From: Cryptomeria japonica
Taxonomy: Eukaryota; Streptophyta; Pinopsida; Cupressales; Cupressaceae
Direction of reading: 5' to 3'
Assembly: GCF_030272615.1 (NCBI RefSeq)
Contig: NC_081406.1
Span: 144,081,041-144,145,040 of the forward strand
DNA length: 64,000 nucleotides
Below are positions 11,695 through 27,100 of the stretch, piece after piece. The translations under genes and the position numbers were made by a program. A model generated the notes under the pieces. The model was not told the origin of the DNA, did not search any database, and saw nothing but the letters and a program-made list of their open reading frames with translations. Position 1 is the first letter of the stretch. Each line of letters begins with the position of its first letter.

Positions 11695-14600
11695 ATGGTG
11701 CAAAGAGGAGCTAGGAATAGTGGAGTGCGTGGGAATGCAGATCCTACTGTGATGGAGATGTTGTGAGGTATATCAGCCTGGTTGGAAGCCATGGAGACAA
11801 CTCAAAGAAGAGGCTGACATATTGAAGATGTAAGTGAAGATGAAGGAGAAGAAGCCCCAACAGAACAAACAAACCCATTTATGGTTGATCCGAATGAGGA
11901 AAGGTTCTTAAGGGTTTTGAGTAGGGCGAATACTAAACCTCATTTTACCCCACTAGAATATGATGGGAAGTTATACTAAAATGAATTGATGGATTGGATC
12001 TCAGAGATGGAGAAGTATTTTGATTTTGAAAACAATGCAGAAGAGAGGAAGGTGAAATATGCCTATACCTGATTGAAAGGTCATGCATCTCTTTGGTGGG
12101 AGCATTTGCAAGTTGATAGACAAAGAAGAGGTAAAGAGAAGATTAAGACATGGGATCGAATGATTGCTAAGTTGAAGTCAAAGTTTATGCCAGCTGATTA
12201 TCAAGTGAATCTATTTCAGAAGTTGCAGAATTTGAGATAGAAGGAATCTAGTGTGAAGGAGTACACCGAAACATTTTACAAGTTGAACATCAGATCCAGA
12301 CATGTTGATGATGAATTTGAACAAGTTGCAAGATATTTGAATGGATTGTGAATTTCTATACAAGATGAACTCAGTTTGATGAAATTGGAGAGTGTTGAAG
12401 AGACTTACCACTATGCCCTAAAGGAAAAAGAGAAGTTAAACAAAAGACATGAGCATAGGCAGAAAGGAAGAGGTGGAAGGTTTACTGGAGGAAGATTTCA
12501 AGAAGGAAGAGTATATACCAGAGGTAGAGGAACATGTATAGATCAGAACAAGGACAAGGAAGTGAACAAAGAAGGTAATTCATACCAGAAGGATGATGGA
12601 AATTTCTACCGGAGGAGAGAACCGAATGACTACCGGAATGAGAATTTTGGAAGACAAGAGAAGAGAACTGAAGAGGGGAAAATGGAATGAAAGGTTAAAT
12701 GATCCAAAACACAATTGAATAAGCATGAAAACACTAAAACATCAAGAGATCATTTTTACCTCTCTATTTTACCTTCTCCTTTGGATTGAGCTTGATGAAG
12801 TGGATGGTGAGGATGTGCCCTTGATGCTCCACTTGATGTGCTGCTTTCTCAATTTGGATGTGGATTGATCTTTGTGATCAACAAGATAGATTGATGGATT
12901 GGATTTGGATTGAAAGATTAAGGATGGATGGATTTGATAGAGGTTTATGAAGAGAGAGGAGAAAAGAGCAGCATGACAATGCATGAGAAGCAGATTGATT
13001 TGTGAGGAGAACAAGCTCCAATTTATAGATTGGAGAAGGCCAATGGAGGGCCAAGATTGATTTGATCATGAAGGGTTGAGATTGATTTTAGATAGAAGGC
13101 ATGGATCAAGGGTGCCTTGGGAAAATAAATAGGAATATAAAATTCCTTGGGAAAAAGGGGGGAGAAATTTGAATTTCAAATATGAGGAATTAAAAATTCA
13201 AAAATAAGGATGCATTGAGGGATTTAAATAAATTTGAATTTCTTTGAGAGATTCAATGTTGATGTGACATGAGTGGGAATTAAAAAATTGTGGGATAATG
13301 ATAAGCATGATTATGAGAGATTCTAGAAGGATTAATTAGCTTGAGTGGGATTAGGAAAAGTGATTTGTAGGAATCACATGACTAGGTTAATTAATTAGAA
13401 TTAATTAACTGAGTGGGTTTAGAGGAAATAATTATTGGAGGGGACTTTAGAAGAATAGGGTAATAATTAATTTATTTGATAAATTAATTATTGGACAATA
13501 GTGACAGGATTAATCAAATTAGATTTAATTGATTCTGAGAGGAATAAGGATAACACAATCAAGTCAATTAATTATGTTGATAGGCTTAAATTAATTAAAT
13601 ATTAATTTTCGGTGTCTACAAGAACATTTAGAGGAACTTTCTATAAGTGTGGAGGAGAAGGATATCATGCATTCAAGTGTAAGAAGATAGAGAATACTGA
13701 AAGAGCAGCAGTGGTGGAAGAAAACCCCATCGGATCAGACAATAAATCAGAAGATGGAGAACTATTGATGATGAGGAGAGATTTGTGTCATACCAAAGGA
13801 GATGAAGAGCCTTTGCAGAGGAAGAATTTGTTCAAGACCAAATGTAAGGTATCCGATAAGTGTTGTAAAGTTGTTATTGATAGTAGTAGTTCATATAATC
13901 TCGTTTTAGAAGAGATAGTGAGTAAGTTGAATTTGGAAAGATTGAAACACCCTAATCCTTATCAGATAGCATGGATTCAGGATGAACATAAGTTGTTAGT
14001 AAGTGAGAAATGTTTGGTGAAATTAAAAATTGGGAATTATCATGATGAAGTCTTGTGTGATATTATGCCTATGGATATTTGTCATCTTTTGTTGGATAGA
14101 CCTTGGCAGTTTGATAGAAAGGCAGTGCATGATGGGAGGAAGAATACATACACTATTGTGGTCAATGAGATGAAGAAAACCTTGTTGCCTTTGGAGGAAC
14201 CTTTGAAGAATGAAGTCTATATGAATGCAAGAATCTCTTTGGTAGATGGAAGGAAATTCCTGGATGGACTCAGACATGAGAATATGTGTTTTGCCTTAAT
14301 TCCTAAGAAGACTGAGAAAATGGAACTGGAAGGAGAACACCCAGAAGAGATAAAATATTTGTTGATGGAATATGAAGACATTATTTCAGATAATGTACCT
14401 GATGGATTGCCACCTATGAGAAGTATCAGTCATTGCATGGACTATGTTCCAAGAGCTAGTTTGCCTAACAAAGCTGCACATCAGATGACACCAACAGAGA
14501 ATGAATAACTGAATAGACAAGTGCAAGACATGTTGAATAAAGGTTTGATTAGGGAAAGTCCGAGCCCTTGTCCAGTACTAGCAATATTAGCACCTAAGAA

Positions 14601-17186
14601 CAATGGAGAGTGGAGAATGTGTACTGATTCTAGAGCGATAAACTAGATCACAGTGAAATACCGGTTTCCTTTTCCTAGGATGGATGACATAATGGACTAT
14701 TTGAGTGAAGCAAAATACTTTACAAAGATAGATTTGAAGAGTGGATATCATCATATCAGGATCAAAGAAGGAGATGAGTGGAAGACAACATTTAAGACAA
14801 ATGAAGGACTATATGAATGGTTGGTGATGCCTTTGGGTTAACTAATGCACCAACTACTTTCATGAGGCTGGTGAATGAGGTATTGAAGAAATTATTGAGT
14901 AAGTTTATTATTGTGTATTTGGATGACATTCTGATTTTTAGTAAGACAAAAGAGGAGCATTTGTTACAGTTGAGACAAGTTTTGTAGAGGTTCAGAGAAG
15001 AAAAGTTACTGCTAAAAATCAAGTAGTGTAATTTCATGAAGGATGAGTTAGTCTATTTGGGATTTATGATATCTAAGGATGGTTTGAAGATGGACCCTGA
15101 GAAAGTGAAAGCCATTGTTGAGTGGCCTACACTGGAAAGCATTGGAGAGGTAAGATCATTTAATGGATTGGCTAGTTTTTACTAGAAGTTTATCAAAAAT
15201 TTCAGTTCAGTTTGTAACCCTATGACTGAGACCATGAGAGGAGATAGGAAGGAATTCAAGTGGACCACCAGAGCAAGCAAAAGTTTTGAATTCTTGAAGT
15301 AGAAAGTGACTGAGCAACCTGTGTTGGCTTTGCTGGATTTCAATAAAGTATTTCAACTGGATTATGATGCAAGTGGAACAACAATAGGAGTAGTCTTGAG
15401 TCAGGAAGGGAAAGCAATAGCTTATTTCAGTGAGAAATTGAATGATGCCTGAAGGAGATATTCAGTGTATGATCATGAGTTTTATGCCATAGTTCAATCC
15501 CTGGAAGAAGTGGAGATATTACTTGTTGCCGAAGGAGTTTGTGTTGTATATAGATCATCAAACTTTGTAGTGTTTGAACAATTAGAGTAAGTTAAATCAG
15601 AGACATATGAGATGGGTAGAATTCTTGCAGAGTTACAACTTTGTGTTGAAGCATAGAAGTGGGAAATATAACAAAGTTGTTGATACATTGAGCAGGAGAA
15701 GGAATTTGTTGGCAGAGATGAGAGTGAAAGTATTAGGATTTGAAGAATTGAAGACGTTGTATGATGATGACCCAAATTTTGCAGAACCTTGGAAAGTATG
15801 TAGAGAACCATTTATGGTAGATAGAAGCAACTGGTCAGATTACGTCATTCATAATGGGATGTTATTCAGAGGAGTTTAGTTGTGCATACCCAAGAGTTCT
15901 ATGAGGGAGAGTCTAATAAAGGAGAAACACAGTGGAGGATTAACTAGACTTTTTGGCATTGACAAAATAGTAGCATTGGTGAGTGAGAAGTAATTTTGGC
16001 CCCAAATTCATAAGGATGTTATGAGATATGTGCAAAGTTGTAGAGTTTTTCAAGTTGCAAAGGGTAGTAGTTAGAATGTTGGATTGTATAAACCATTGAT
16101 AGTACCGGTAAGACCTTGGGAGGATATAAGCATGGATTTTGTACTTGGATTGCCCAAGACACTGAGAGGGGATGATTCTATATTTGTGGTAGTGGATAGA
16201 TTCTCAAAGATGGCTTGTTTCATACCTTGTAAGAAGACATCAGATGTATTACATGTAGCAGGTCCCTATTTTTCAAGGAAGTAGTGAGATTGTATGGATT
16301 ACCTAAGAGCATAGTTTTAGATAGAGACACTAAGTTTGTTGGCTATTTTTAGAGAACACTTTGGAAGAAGATGAAGACAGATTTCAATTTCAGTTCTACT
16401 TTTCATCGACAAAATGATGGACAGATAAAAGTTGTTAACCGAAGCTTGGAAAATTTGTTGAGATGTTTAGTTGGAGATAAAACCGGAAGTTGGGATTTGA
16501 TTCTTGCATAAGTAGAGTTTGCCTACAACAATTTAGTGAGTAGAAATACCAAAAGAACACCTTTTGAGATTGTTATTGGAGTGCATCCTAGAGGTATATC
16601 AAAATTGAGAGATATTGGTAGTGAAGACCAGAGAAGTTCAGGAGCAGAAGACTTTGCAGATCACATGGCAGCTTTGCATATTCAGGTTAAGTAATATTTG
16701 GAAGACATGAACAACAAGTATAAGGAGAAGGCATATGAGAAGAGGAGACATAAGGAATTTGAAGTTGGTGATGAAGTGATGGTATATTTGAGAAAAGAGA
16801 GATTCCCAGTTGGAACTTATAACAAATTGCAGATGAAGAAGTTTGGACCTTGCAAGATTTTGAGGAACTCTAGTTCTAGAAATGCATATAAAGTTGAGTT
16901 ATCGAATAGTCCAAGTATTTCACCTGTGTTTAACATTGCAGATCTTCATGAGTATAATGAACTAGAATTTAGTGAGGACAATATTGCAGACTTGGAGAAA
17001 CAGTTGCCCTGGAAGGAACCATATCAGATTGCAAAAATTTTGGACAGTAGGATTGGGCGTAGTATGCAAAGCAGTCTGTATAAGGAGTATTTAGTGAAGT
17101 GGAAGGATAGACCAGTTGAATATTCCTCTTGGAATTCTTAGGTAGAGGTAGAATGCCTTGGTTTTACTTTGACCCCAACAAAGTGA
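11695..17186 (+). pseudogene. Dead Ty3/Gypsy gag-pol
   Basis: Gag starts at an ATG at 11695 and shows the retrotransposon Gag core (SLWWEHLQ near 12090) and an Arg/Gly-rich stretch near 12470. It is split by a solo LTR at 12669-13620. The zinc knuckle follows near 13630, with its first Cys replaced. The protease site near 13880 reads DSSS where DSG is usual. Reverse transcriptase covers about 14510-15100 with an intact YLDD at about 14920, and RNase H about 15340-15650. Integrase covers about 15900-16680, including the MDFVLGLP run and a degenerate DDE core, followed by a chromodomain-like end (EYLVKWKDRPVEYSSW) to 17186. At least five stops fall in gag and more in pol, and the frame shifts near 14838. 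No intact product is possible. Confidence 0.93.
12669..13620 (-). mobile_element. Solo LTR nested in the Gypsy gag
   Basis: A 952-bp sequence with ends TGAAGAGG and GGTGTCTACA is bounded by the 5-bp duplication AGAAC (12664-12668 and 13621-13625). Removing it and one AGAAC copy restores collinearity of the Gypsy gag with its zinc knuckle, so it was inserted after the Gypsy element. There is no internal region, so it is a solo LTR left by recombination between two LTRs. The strand is inferred from the TGTAGACAC start seen on the minus strand, shared with the LTR ending at 20882 and similar to the one starting at 31884. Confidence 0.88.
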
Positions 17187-17217
17187 GAGGCTCACTTTTT
17201 CAATAACCCCGGATGTC

Positions 17218-18011
17218 TAATGCAGGAACATCCCCGGTTCATAGAAATCTTACTTCAACCAAAAACATTTTCTTTCTGCTTTGCTTTCTATTTGTAGTTT
17301 CATCTTTTCTTTCTGTGTGTCCTGATTTTGGCTCATCGGATCTTGTAGAGTTGGATTATACTTGAAGACTTGATCATCTTTCTCAGTTCCAGATCGTATT
17401 GCATTTGGATCATTTTCTGACAAGATATCGTTATCATTTTCCTTGACAGTTTCCTATTACCAGTTGACAGTTCTTGTCACCGGTTGCCTGGACCTATTTT
17501 GGTGATCTATCGAAACCCCTTCCGAAGCTTGTTAAGCCTTGGGTGTTGATTCCAATGTTCCTTGGCTTGTGGCTGACCTTTTCTTGAGATCTACGTTTCA
17601 TCCTTTGGATTTTCCAGAGGAATCTCTTGGCAGAGGCCAACCTTGTTTATTTTACACATTAGGTCTTGTTCTTTGGGTTTTTATCCCTTTTGGGCAGACT
17701 GGATCCTTTGGATCATATATATAATTATAATTGTGCATTGGAATGTAATCAATCAAAGAATCAAGTAGTGAAACTGTGCATAGAAGATAGATCTTAAGAT
17801 ATAAGGTCCCGATTGCGACCTATTCTATATGGTCTACCAGGCCTGTGAGATGGTTGTGTCAAAACCCGATTGTTACCAGTTGGGTGTAATCAATTTTCAT
17901 GAAATAAAAAAATCTATTCGGCATTGGCTCCATCATATCTTGTTGTGTTTACTCTTGTTGACCGGTCTGGATTGATCTCTTTGAGGTCCCTCCTCATCGG
18001 TAACTGCTTCA
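17218..18011 (+). repeat. 3' LTR of the degenerate Gypsy element
   Basis: The 794-bp partner of the 5' LTR runs from TAATGCAGG (TG mutated to TA) to CTGCTTCA and is followed by CATTT at 18012-18016. Confidence 0.9.
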
Positions 18012-18474
18012 CATTTGGAAGCAGGAATGTAGGCAGTCCTTGGACGAAGGATGCCCCTGTGACCTCAAGTCCGTAGGGGTAGGGTCTAGGAGGGAATAAC
18101 TCTAAGTTTTGGATTTTTTCTTAACATTTCAACCTTACCTACCTAGTAGGCTTCAAATGAGGCCAATTAGGCATTAAAAGATTATGAAGGATTTAAGAAA
18201 ATCAAATAAGCGCAATATTATGTAATGTGCCATCAAATAGCAAGTTCAAGGAAGTGAACATGGGTTGACTACCATACAATCAGTAATGGATTAAGGGTAT
18301 AGGATGAGATGAGGCCATCTTGTGTTGGTTGTTTATAATTGTGTCATGTTTTTGTGAAGGTGAACCCTAGAGTTATAGACTCCTCAATTACTTGATTGTG
18401 TTGTACTTATCTATTAGTCTAGTATTTTGAATCTTGATGTGTATGACCCCCACAAAGTGAACCGTCAAGATATT

Positions 18475-19464
18475 TATGTAGAGTCAGGTAGTCATTGGAC
18501 CATGCCAATGATCGATGTTTGAGCTATTGCAAGGGATTAGTTGGAAACCACTTGGTTCACGGAGGTGATGTTGCCTGGACTACCCTAGACATGATACGAT
18601 AACAATTAGTAGGTTGAGTCATTGGACCGTGCCAATGGCAGAGGCCTAGATCTACTGTTGTATTGTTGTATCAACCAACACTCACCAAGTTCACAGAGGT
18701 GAAGCGTTGCAAAGGGCTATCCAGGATTTGATACAGTAATGGTTGCATGGGTAGTTACCTTACCATGCGGGTAGCAATAACCGAAGCTAACCGTTGTATC
18801 GGGAGGGTTCACTGGAAGTCACCTAGCTTGGGGGTGGTTGATGCCAGGTGTTACCTAGGATTATGAAGAATATAGATGAAAATATCACTAAGGTCACTAA
18901 GTGGTATATGTTGGAAGCTACTTCTTCTTGGATGGACAAACTTGTCGTCAGTAGCCTTTAGGCGATTGAAGTCAGAATCCATTGGGCTGGGTTGGTTCAC
19001 TACTTGTGGAAATCGTTGGGACTGAGGATGGACCCATGGTGTAGTATGGGATACATCAAATCCTCTTCCTGGTTGTTTGATGGTATACTCAACCCTGTTG
19101 GGTTGAGGATGGACCCACGGTATAGTATGAGATGCATTGAATCCTCTACCTAAATCTGTTGGTGCAAATGACAAGGGATAAGAATGGGACCCATGGTGTA
19201 GTGCGTGATGCACTAACATTCCTGCTTTATCTAGGATGCACTATGGACAAGAGATAGTTAGCCATTGAGGATGAGCTAGTCATGTTGTTTTTGTGATGCC
19301 AATATGAGCCAGTCGCTATTATATGTGATGCTTGTACTTGAGCCAATCACTATTATCTACTGTTGTATGTACATGAGCCAATCACTATTAACTTGTGATG
19401 CAGGAATATAAAATAATCACTTATCTGTGAAGCTTGTAAATAAGCCAATCACTTATATCTTGTG

Positions 19465-19470
<6 letters not shown>
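18475..19470. repeat. Composite degenerate tandem repeats
   Basis: Three repeat groups follow one another. At 18480-18860, three units of about 120-130 bp are marked by GTCATTGGACCRTGCCAATG and by GTTCACRGAGGTGA. At 18960-19215, units of roughly 90 bp are marked by GAGGATGGACCCAYGGT. At 19270-19470, about five short units are marked by GAGCCAATCACTATTA. A minus-strand open frame of about 122 codons over 18851-19219 reads the second group twice and looks like a repeat artefact, not a gene. Confidence 0.65.
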
Positions 19471-19521
<51 letters not shown>

Positions 19522-19625
19522 TATATGTGTGTGTATATATATATATATGTATATATATGTGTATATATATATGTGTATATATATGTGTATATATATATGT
19601 ATATATATGTGCACACACACACACA
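19465..19625. repeat. Compound (GT)n(AT/GT)n(CA)n microsatellite
   Basis: About 28 GT units are followed by alternating TATATATGTG blocks and then a short CA run. Many overlapping frames of Cys/Val or Thr/His dipeptides arise from it and are not genes. Confidence 0.95.
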
Positions 19626-20250
19626 TATACAAGACAATCACCATCATTCGTAATTCCTATATGAGAAAATCACTAATGTTAATGTGATGTATGTGTGAGA
19701 TAATCATTAGGTATATAAAGTATGTTGGAGCTAGCTCCATCGTGTGAACTTGTAATGTCTAGGAAATATTTTAAAAAATGCTTTGAAGAGACCCATGAGT
19801 CAAAAGGATGGTTAAGTTAGAGGAAAGTCTCTAACCAAAGGTAAAAGGTGAGTTAACTATAAATGGTTATGTAAGAGCCTTTAATGGTTTGGAAGACTTT
19901 AGAGGTTAACCATTTGAAGACATAGAGCCTTTAATGGTTATTGAAGACTTTGGAGGTTTTTGAGAAGTGACTTCCTTTTATTTAGGAATGTGACAATGAT
20001 TAGGATATGATTAGGCTAATTAGAAGGAGTTAGAATAATCTAGAAGGGATTTAGGCATGCAAGTGGATTTTGTAAGAGAACACAAGTGGGAGGAATTTTG
20101 GGATTTTCAATTAAAATAAAATCATTTATTTGAATTAAATGGTGTAATTTGCATTTGGATAGATATTTAAATAAATATTAATTTATTTAAATGTGAATGT
20201 GAATTTTGGATTTTATTTACATGATAAAAGGAAGATAAAGCATTAAATGC

Positions 20251-20470
20251 TTTGAAGACTTTGAGGGAAACCATTAAAGGCTTAAGAAGACTCTAGAAAG
20301 AAGCCATTAAGTTTGAAGACTTTAAGGGAGACCATTAAAGGCTTAAGAAGGCTCTAGAAGGAAGCCATTGAGTTTGAGGACTTTAAGGGAAACCATTAAA
20401 GGCTTGAGAAGACTCTAGAAGGAAGCCATTAAGTTTGAAAACTTTAAGGGAAGTCATTAAAGGTTTCAAG
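20251..20470. repeat. 61-bp tandem repeat x 3.6
   Basis: The motif TTTGAAGACTTTAAGGGA recurs at 20251, 20312, 20373 and 20434, an exact 61-bp period. Each copy continues with ACCATTAAAGGCTTAAGAAG and an AAGCCATTAAG end. The repeat lies inside the minus-oriented LTR. Confidence 0.92.
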
Positions 20471-20971
20471 TGGGTGAGGATAAATAGGATTTTAAATAAA
20501 TAATTTATTTATTTAAAATAGTTGTGCAACTTGCATTTGTAGGAAAATGCAAGTGGGTGGAGGATAAAGGTGATTTAAATAAATGTTAATTTATTTAAAT
20601 GTGAGAGATGGCATTTTGGGGGATTTAAATAAATATTAATTTATTTAAATGCGAGAGAAGATTTAATTAAATAAATATGATTTATTTATTTAATGAATGG
20701 TCTGAATTTGGTTAAGCGAATTAAATCAAATAAATTGAATAATTTATTTAATTAATAGGAGAAGAGGGTTAAGATGAATTAATTAAATATTAATTTAATT
20801 AATTAATTATTGATTGATGGTTAAATAATCAAATAAATACTAAATATTCATTTAATTAAGTGGACAAATTTATGTGTCTACATTTCCTATTATAACTTCG
20901 TTCTTGGACTAGATAATTTTGCACTTGACATTAATTGCTAATAATTGTAGATACCAATAGGGTAGAGTACC

Positions 20972-23460
<2,489 letters not shown>

Positions 23461-23491
23461 TGAATATGAAACCATAGTCTTATTGATATTT

Positions 23492-23966
23492 CATTACTGA
23501 ATAATACAAAATGTATTATGAAATATTCAACTAATATTATATATATTTACATATATTATTGTTAAGATTAAATGAACTAACTTAAAAATATAAAGACTAC
23601 CAAATACATTGATTATAATTATAGCTCAATTATAATTATAGTTAGGGTTAGGATTATAGTTCAATTAGGGTTAGATTTATGTTCAGTTAGCTTAGTGTTA
23701 GAGTTTAATTAGGACTAGGATTCAATTAGGGTTAGGATTATGATTCAATTAGTGTTTAATTAAAGTTATAAAATAAATTTTTGAGTTAGGATAAATTATG
23801 ATTATAGTTCAAACATAGTTAAGGTAAGGGTTTAATTAGGGTAAGGGTTAGGTATAAAGTTAAATTGGAGTTAGGGTTAAGGATCAATTTGGTTTCCAGG
23901 CAAAACTTTTGATTTGGAGTTAGGGTTAAATTATGATTAGGATTCAAAGAGGTTACGAATACAATT
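23492..23966. repeat. AT-rich repeat with TTAGGGTTAGGATT-type minisatellite (left copy)
   Basis: The first 165 bp match 30829-30985 in direct orientation. They are followed by irregular copies of AATTAGGGTTAGGATTCAATT. The motif resembles TTAGGG-type repeats but is interrupted and irregular, so I do not call it telomeric. Confidence 0.65.
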
Positions 23967-24198
23967 CAATAAATGATTTTTTTTGACAAATCTTTAGGTA
24001 CATTAAAATAATATTTAGAATATTTAAATTTTTTTCTATTAAAGATAAATGATATACATCAAAGATATAAGTTATTCAAAACTCAAAAAAGTATCAAAAA
24101 AACCAAGAGTTACAAAGATCCGTCTCTATACATCTGCTGGAAATGACATAGAAAGAAGGATAAACATCAACAAAGAGCAGTCTAGTATAAAGTAAACA

Positions 24199-27100
24199 TC
24201 ATGATACTATGCCTTCCTCAACCCATGCAGTCCACCCTAGTTGCTCGTCCATCCAGATAAGTTTCCTGGGCACTTGATCAACAAGGATGATGGCTTCAAG
24301 AATCTCAACGGAAGAATATGACAAGACAGTGGCCAATGGAAGAGAATCAATGGGGTGGGGTTGTGCCTTTCTCTCCTTTTTCAGCTCCACCATGAAGTTG
24401 TTGAGAGAAATCTCAAATTAGGTTCATTCCTCTAACCATCTCTTCCATGGGATATCTCCCATGTGAACATAGATGCATGCCCATCACTAAGAAGCCTTTC
24501 AAACTTCTTCTTTGAAATCCTCATCACCACCGTTACCTGCATGGAAACATTCAGGGTTATGAGTCTCATGAGAGACTCAGTAAGCAACCTTTCAATACTA
24601 TTGAATACATCATTATTTCTGATTTTCCAAATAAAAAATAGAATCTCTAAGGAGAGTATAGACCAAAAGAGATTTACATACTTTGGTAGAGCTGACACAT
24701 AACCAGTAGCACATTCCAAACTGAAGACATTACCATGGATATGAACACAAAAAAGTTTCCACACCTCCTTAGCAAAGAAACAATCAAAGAAAATATGTAT
24801 CAGTATCTCAGGGACCCTGCAACATTTAAATAGACTAGGAAGACCATCATAGAAGGGAATAGGAAGTCTATGCAACGGAAGGAACCACATAAAACACTTA
24901 ATTTTGGGCTCAACATGACTATTCTAGAGCAGATTAAAAAGTTTGACCCAAATGGACTCACTATAGTAAATGTTCCAACAAGTGTTCAAGTGGTCAAATA
25001 TTTCATTGCTATCCACCAGCTGAGAATATGTCTTTGGCTTTAATTTTGGTAATATGTGCTCCATTGGGCCATTTATAATGAATACATCTTTGATCATTGC
25101 AATCCCGTTCTCTAGGGAGGCCAAGGGTGGAGAATGCATGGGAGAGAATATTGTATGCCCTCCTTTGAGACTGAGGAGTCTTGAATTTCTCACAAATCAC
25201 TGACCATGAGTTCAGATACCCATCCCTAATGATATCACTTAAGCATTTGATGCCTCTTTCTACCCAAGGTTTTTCTGAGCATCCCTGTATAAGAGCTAAG
25301 GGTTTACCCTTATGGTGGAGGTTCCACTAGATTGACCATTCTCCATAAATTTTATCATCATTTCTTATAATGTTATTATCAAATATCAGGTGTCTGACCT
25401 CCTCCCATACCTTCTGTAGGGTTTTGAAGACCGATGATCCCTTGGGTTTGACTGCCGATGATCCCTTGGGTTTGACTGCAAAATTCTCGGCTATTAGATC
25501 ATTGATTGGTAGATGTTTCCAAGTTGTGCCCTGTTTAGGTATTGATTGAGAGATGTTATGCCTAATAAGGTCTTTCCAAGGCTCCTCCCCTTCTAGATCC
25601 CTAAAGATCCATTTGGCCACCAAAGACAACCCTTCCACTCTGAGGTATTTAAGACCCAACCCTCCTTTGGGCTTACTCATAGTGCACCATTTCCATTTAA
25701 CCACATGCATCTTCTTATTCCCTTTGCCATCATACCACAAAAAGTTCTTGATCTGTTTCTGAATATGATTCCATTGATAGTTGCTTAATAACCAGGTTGA
25801 TGCATAGTATATATTGTATGAGGATAGAATCTTCTGACAAACCTAAATTCTGCCTGCCAATGAAAGGTTGTATTTATCCCATTTTTTGATCTTTTGTCTA
25901 TTTTTTCTTTAATCCATAGCCACATCTCCTTAGTATTAGGATTGATAGAGAAGGGAACCCCCAAGTATTTGGTTTGGAACTCAGGGCCTCCCCATAATAG
26001 AAAATATTTACTAAACTAAGGAGGAGGGTTACTCTCCTAGCCAAGCATAACTGATTTGAATAGAGAAATCTTGCTCCCAGAGGCAATGTAAAAGATATCC
26101 AATTTGTTCATTAGGGCTGATAGGTTGTTTTCCTCTAATTTGAGTATGATAACAATATCATTAGAAAATTGAACATTAGAGAGTTCTTCCTAGTTGGGAA
26201 AGAGTACCCCTAGCGCCCTACTCGAGAGAGAGCCATCCCTCAAAATATAGTGCAAAGCATCTGCAACTATAACAAATAAGGCTGGGGCCAAGTGGCACCC
26301 CTGTCTAATAGATCTGGAGAGAAATATTATCCGATTTGACACCATTTAATTCGATGATGGAATTGGCATTGGTCAATAGGGTCTCAATCATTCTATAGAA
26401 ATCTCCAGGAAACCCTAGCCCTTATAGCATCATAAAAACAAATCACCACTCAATCCTGTCATAGGCCTTTTCAAAATCAAGGAGTAACATGGCAGGTTGT
26501 TGATTGGATTCTTTGGCCCAAATCATGGTTTCCCAATAGGTAAGAAGTTTTTCTAGGATGTATCTCCCCTTGACAAAGCCTGTTTGAGTATGTGATACAA
26601 TTTTTGGCAAGATGTCCTCCACTCTTCTGTCCAGGAGTTTAGCTAGAATCTTATATGAAACATTAAGGAGGGTGATTGGCCTCCAATTTTTGACCAAATT
26701 TATATCCCCCTCTTTGGGGAGGAGTTTGATAAGCCCACTGTTGATTTCCTCACCTAACGATCTAGCCCCAAAAGCTTCTTTGTAAACTTTCCATAGAGCC
26801 TCACTAATCCAATCATGATTTTTCCTGAAAAACTCAACTGTAAGCCCATCTGGCCCTAGAGCCTTGTCATTATTTAGAGAGGCTATAGCCTTCTTAAACT
26901 CTTGCACTGAGATTTACTTACAGAGATTATCCACATCCTCTTTACACACTTTGTTTGGAATAATGGAATTAATATTATCTCTTAGCTGGACCTTATTGGG
27001 ATCTCCATCCTCTGATTTGAACAGGACAGAGTAGAATTTTATAAAAGAATTAAGTATGCCTTTAGAGTCTTCAATGAAAACATCTTCATCCCAGATACCA

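Larger units (their letters stand above)
10785..18011 (+). mobile_element. Degenerate Ty3/Gypsy (chromovirus-like) LTR retrotransposon
   Basis: The element has two LTRs of about 800 bp, a PBS, a gag-pol frame in the order Gag, protease, reverse transcriptase, RNase H, integrase, chromodomain-like tail, and a 5-bp target duplication CATTT (10780-10784 and 18012-18016). The domain order with integrase after RNase H identifies Ty3/Gypsy. The LTRs differ at roughly one base in eight to ten over the first 370 bp by eye, so this is an old insertion. Coding sequence is broken by many stops and frameshifts, and a 952-bp solo LTR has landed in gag. It cannot make its own proteins. Confidence 0.93.
19215..20882 (-). 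mobile_element. LTR, minus orientation, left boundary uncertain
   Basis: On the minus strand an LTR-type start TGTAGACACATAAA lies at 20882, like the start of the nested solo LTR at 13620. Much of 19770-20880 is similar, in reverse complement, to the solo LTR at 31884-33303, including blocks built from ACCATTAA and GTCTCTAACCAA. No partner LTR or internal coding region is next to it, so it is probably a solo LTR. The far end is unclear. A CA at 19215 followed on the minus strand by GGAAT would match the GGAAA next to the start at 4 of 5 bases, but other positions fit equally well. Confidence 0.5.

Noticed and set aside
18851-19219. 122-codon minus-strand frame with an internally repeated peptide
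   Set aside because: It is a translation of degenerate tandem DNA repeats and no homologue comes to mind.
19421-19687. Overlapping frames of Cys/Val, Tyr/Ile or Thr/His dipeptides
   Set aside because: They are microsatellite translations.
23620-23960. Interstitial telomere
   Set aside because: TTAGGG words are irregular, interrupted by CAATT-type spacers and not in the TTTAGGG form usual for plants, so a minisatellite is simpler.
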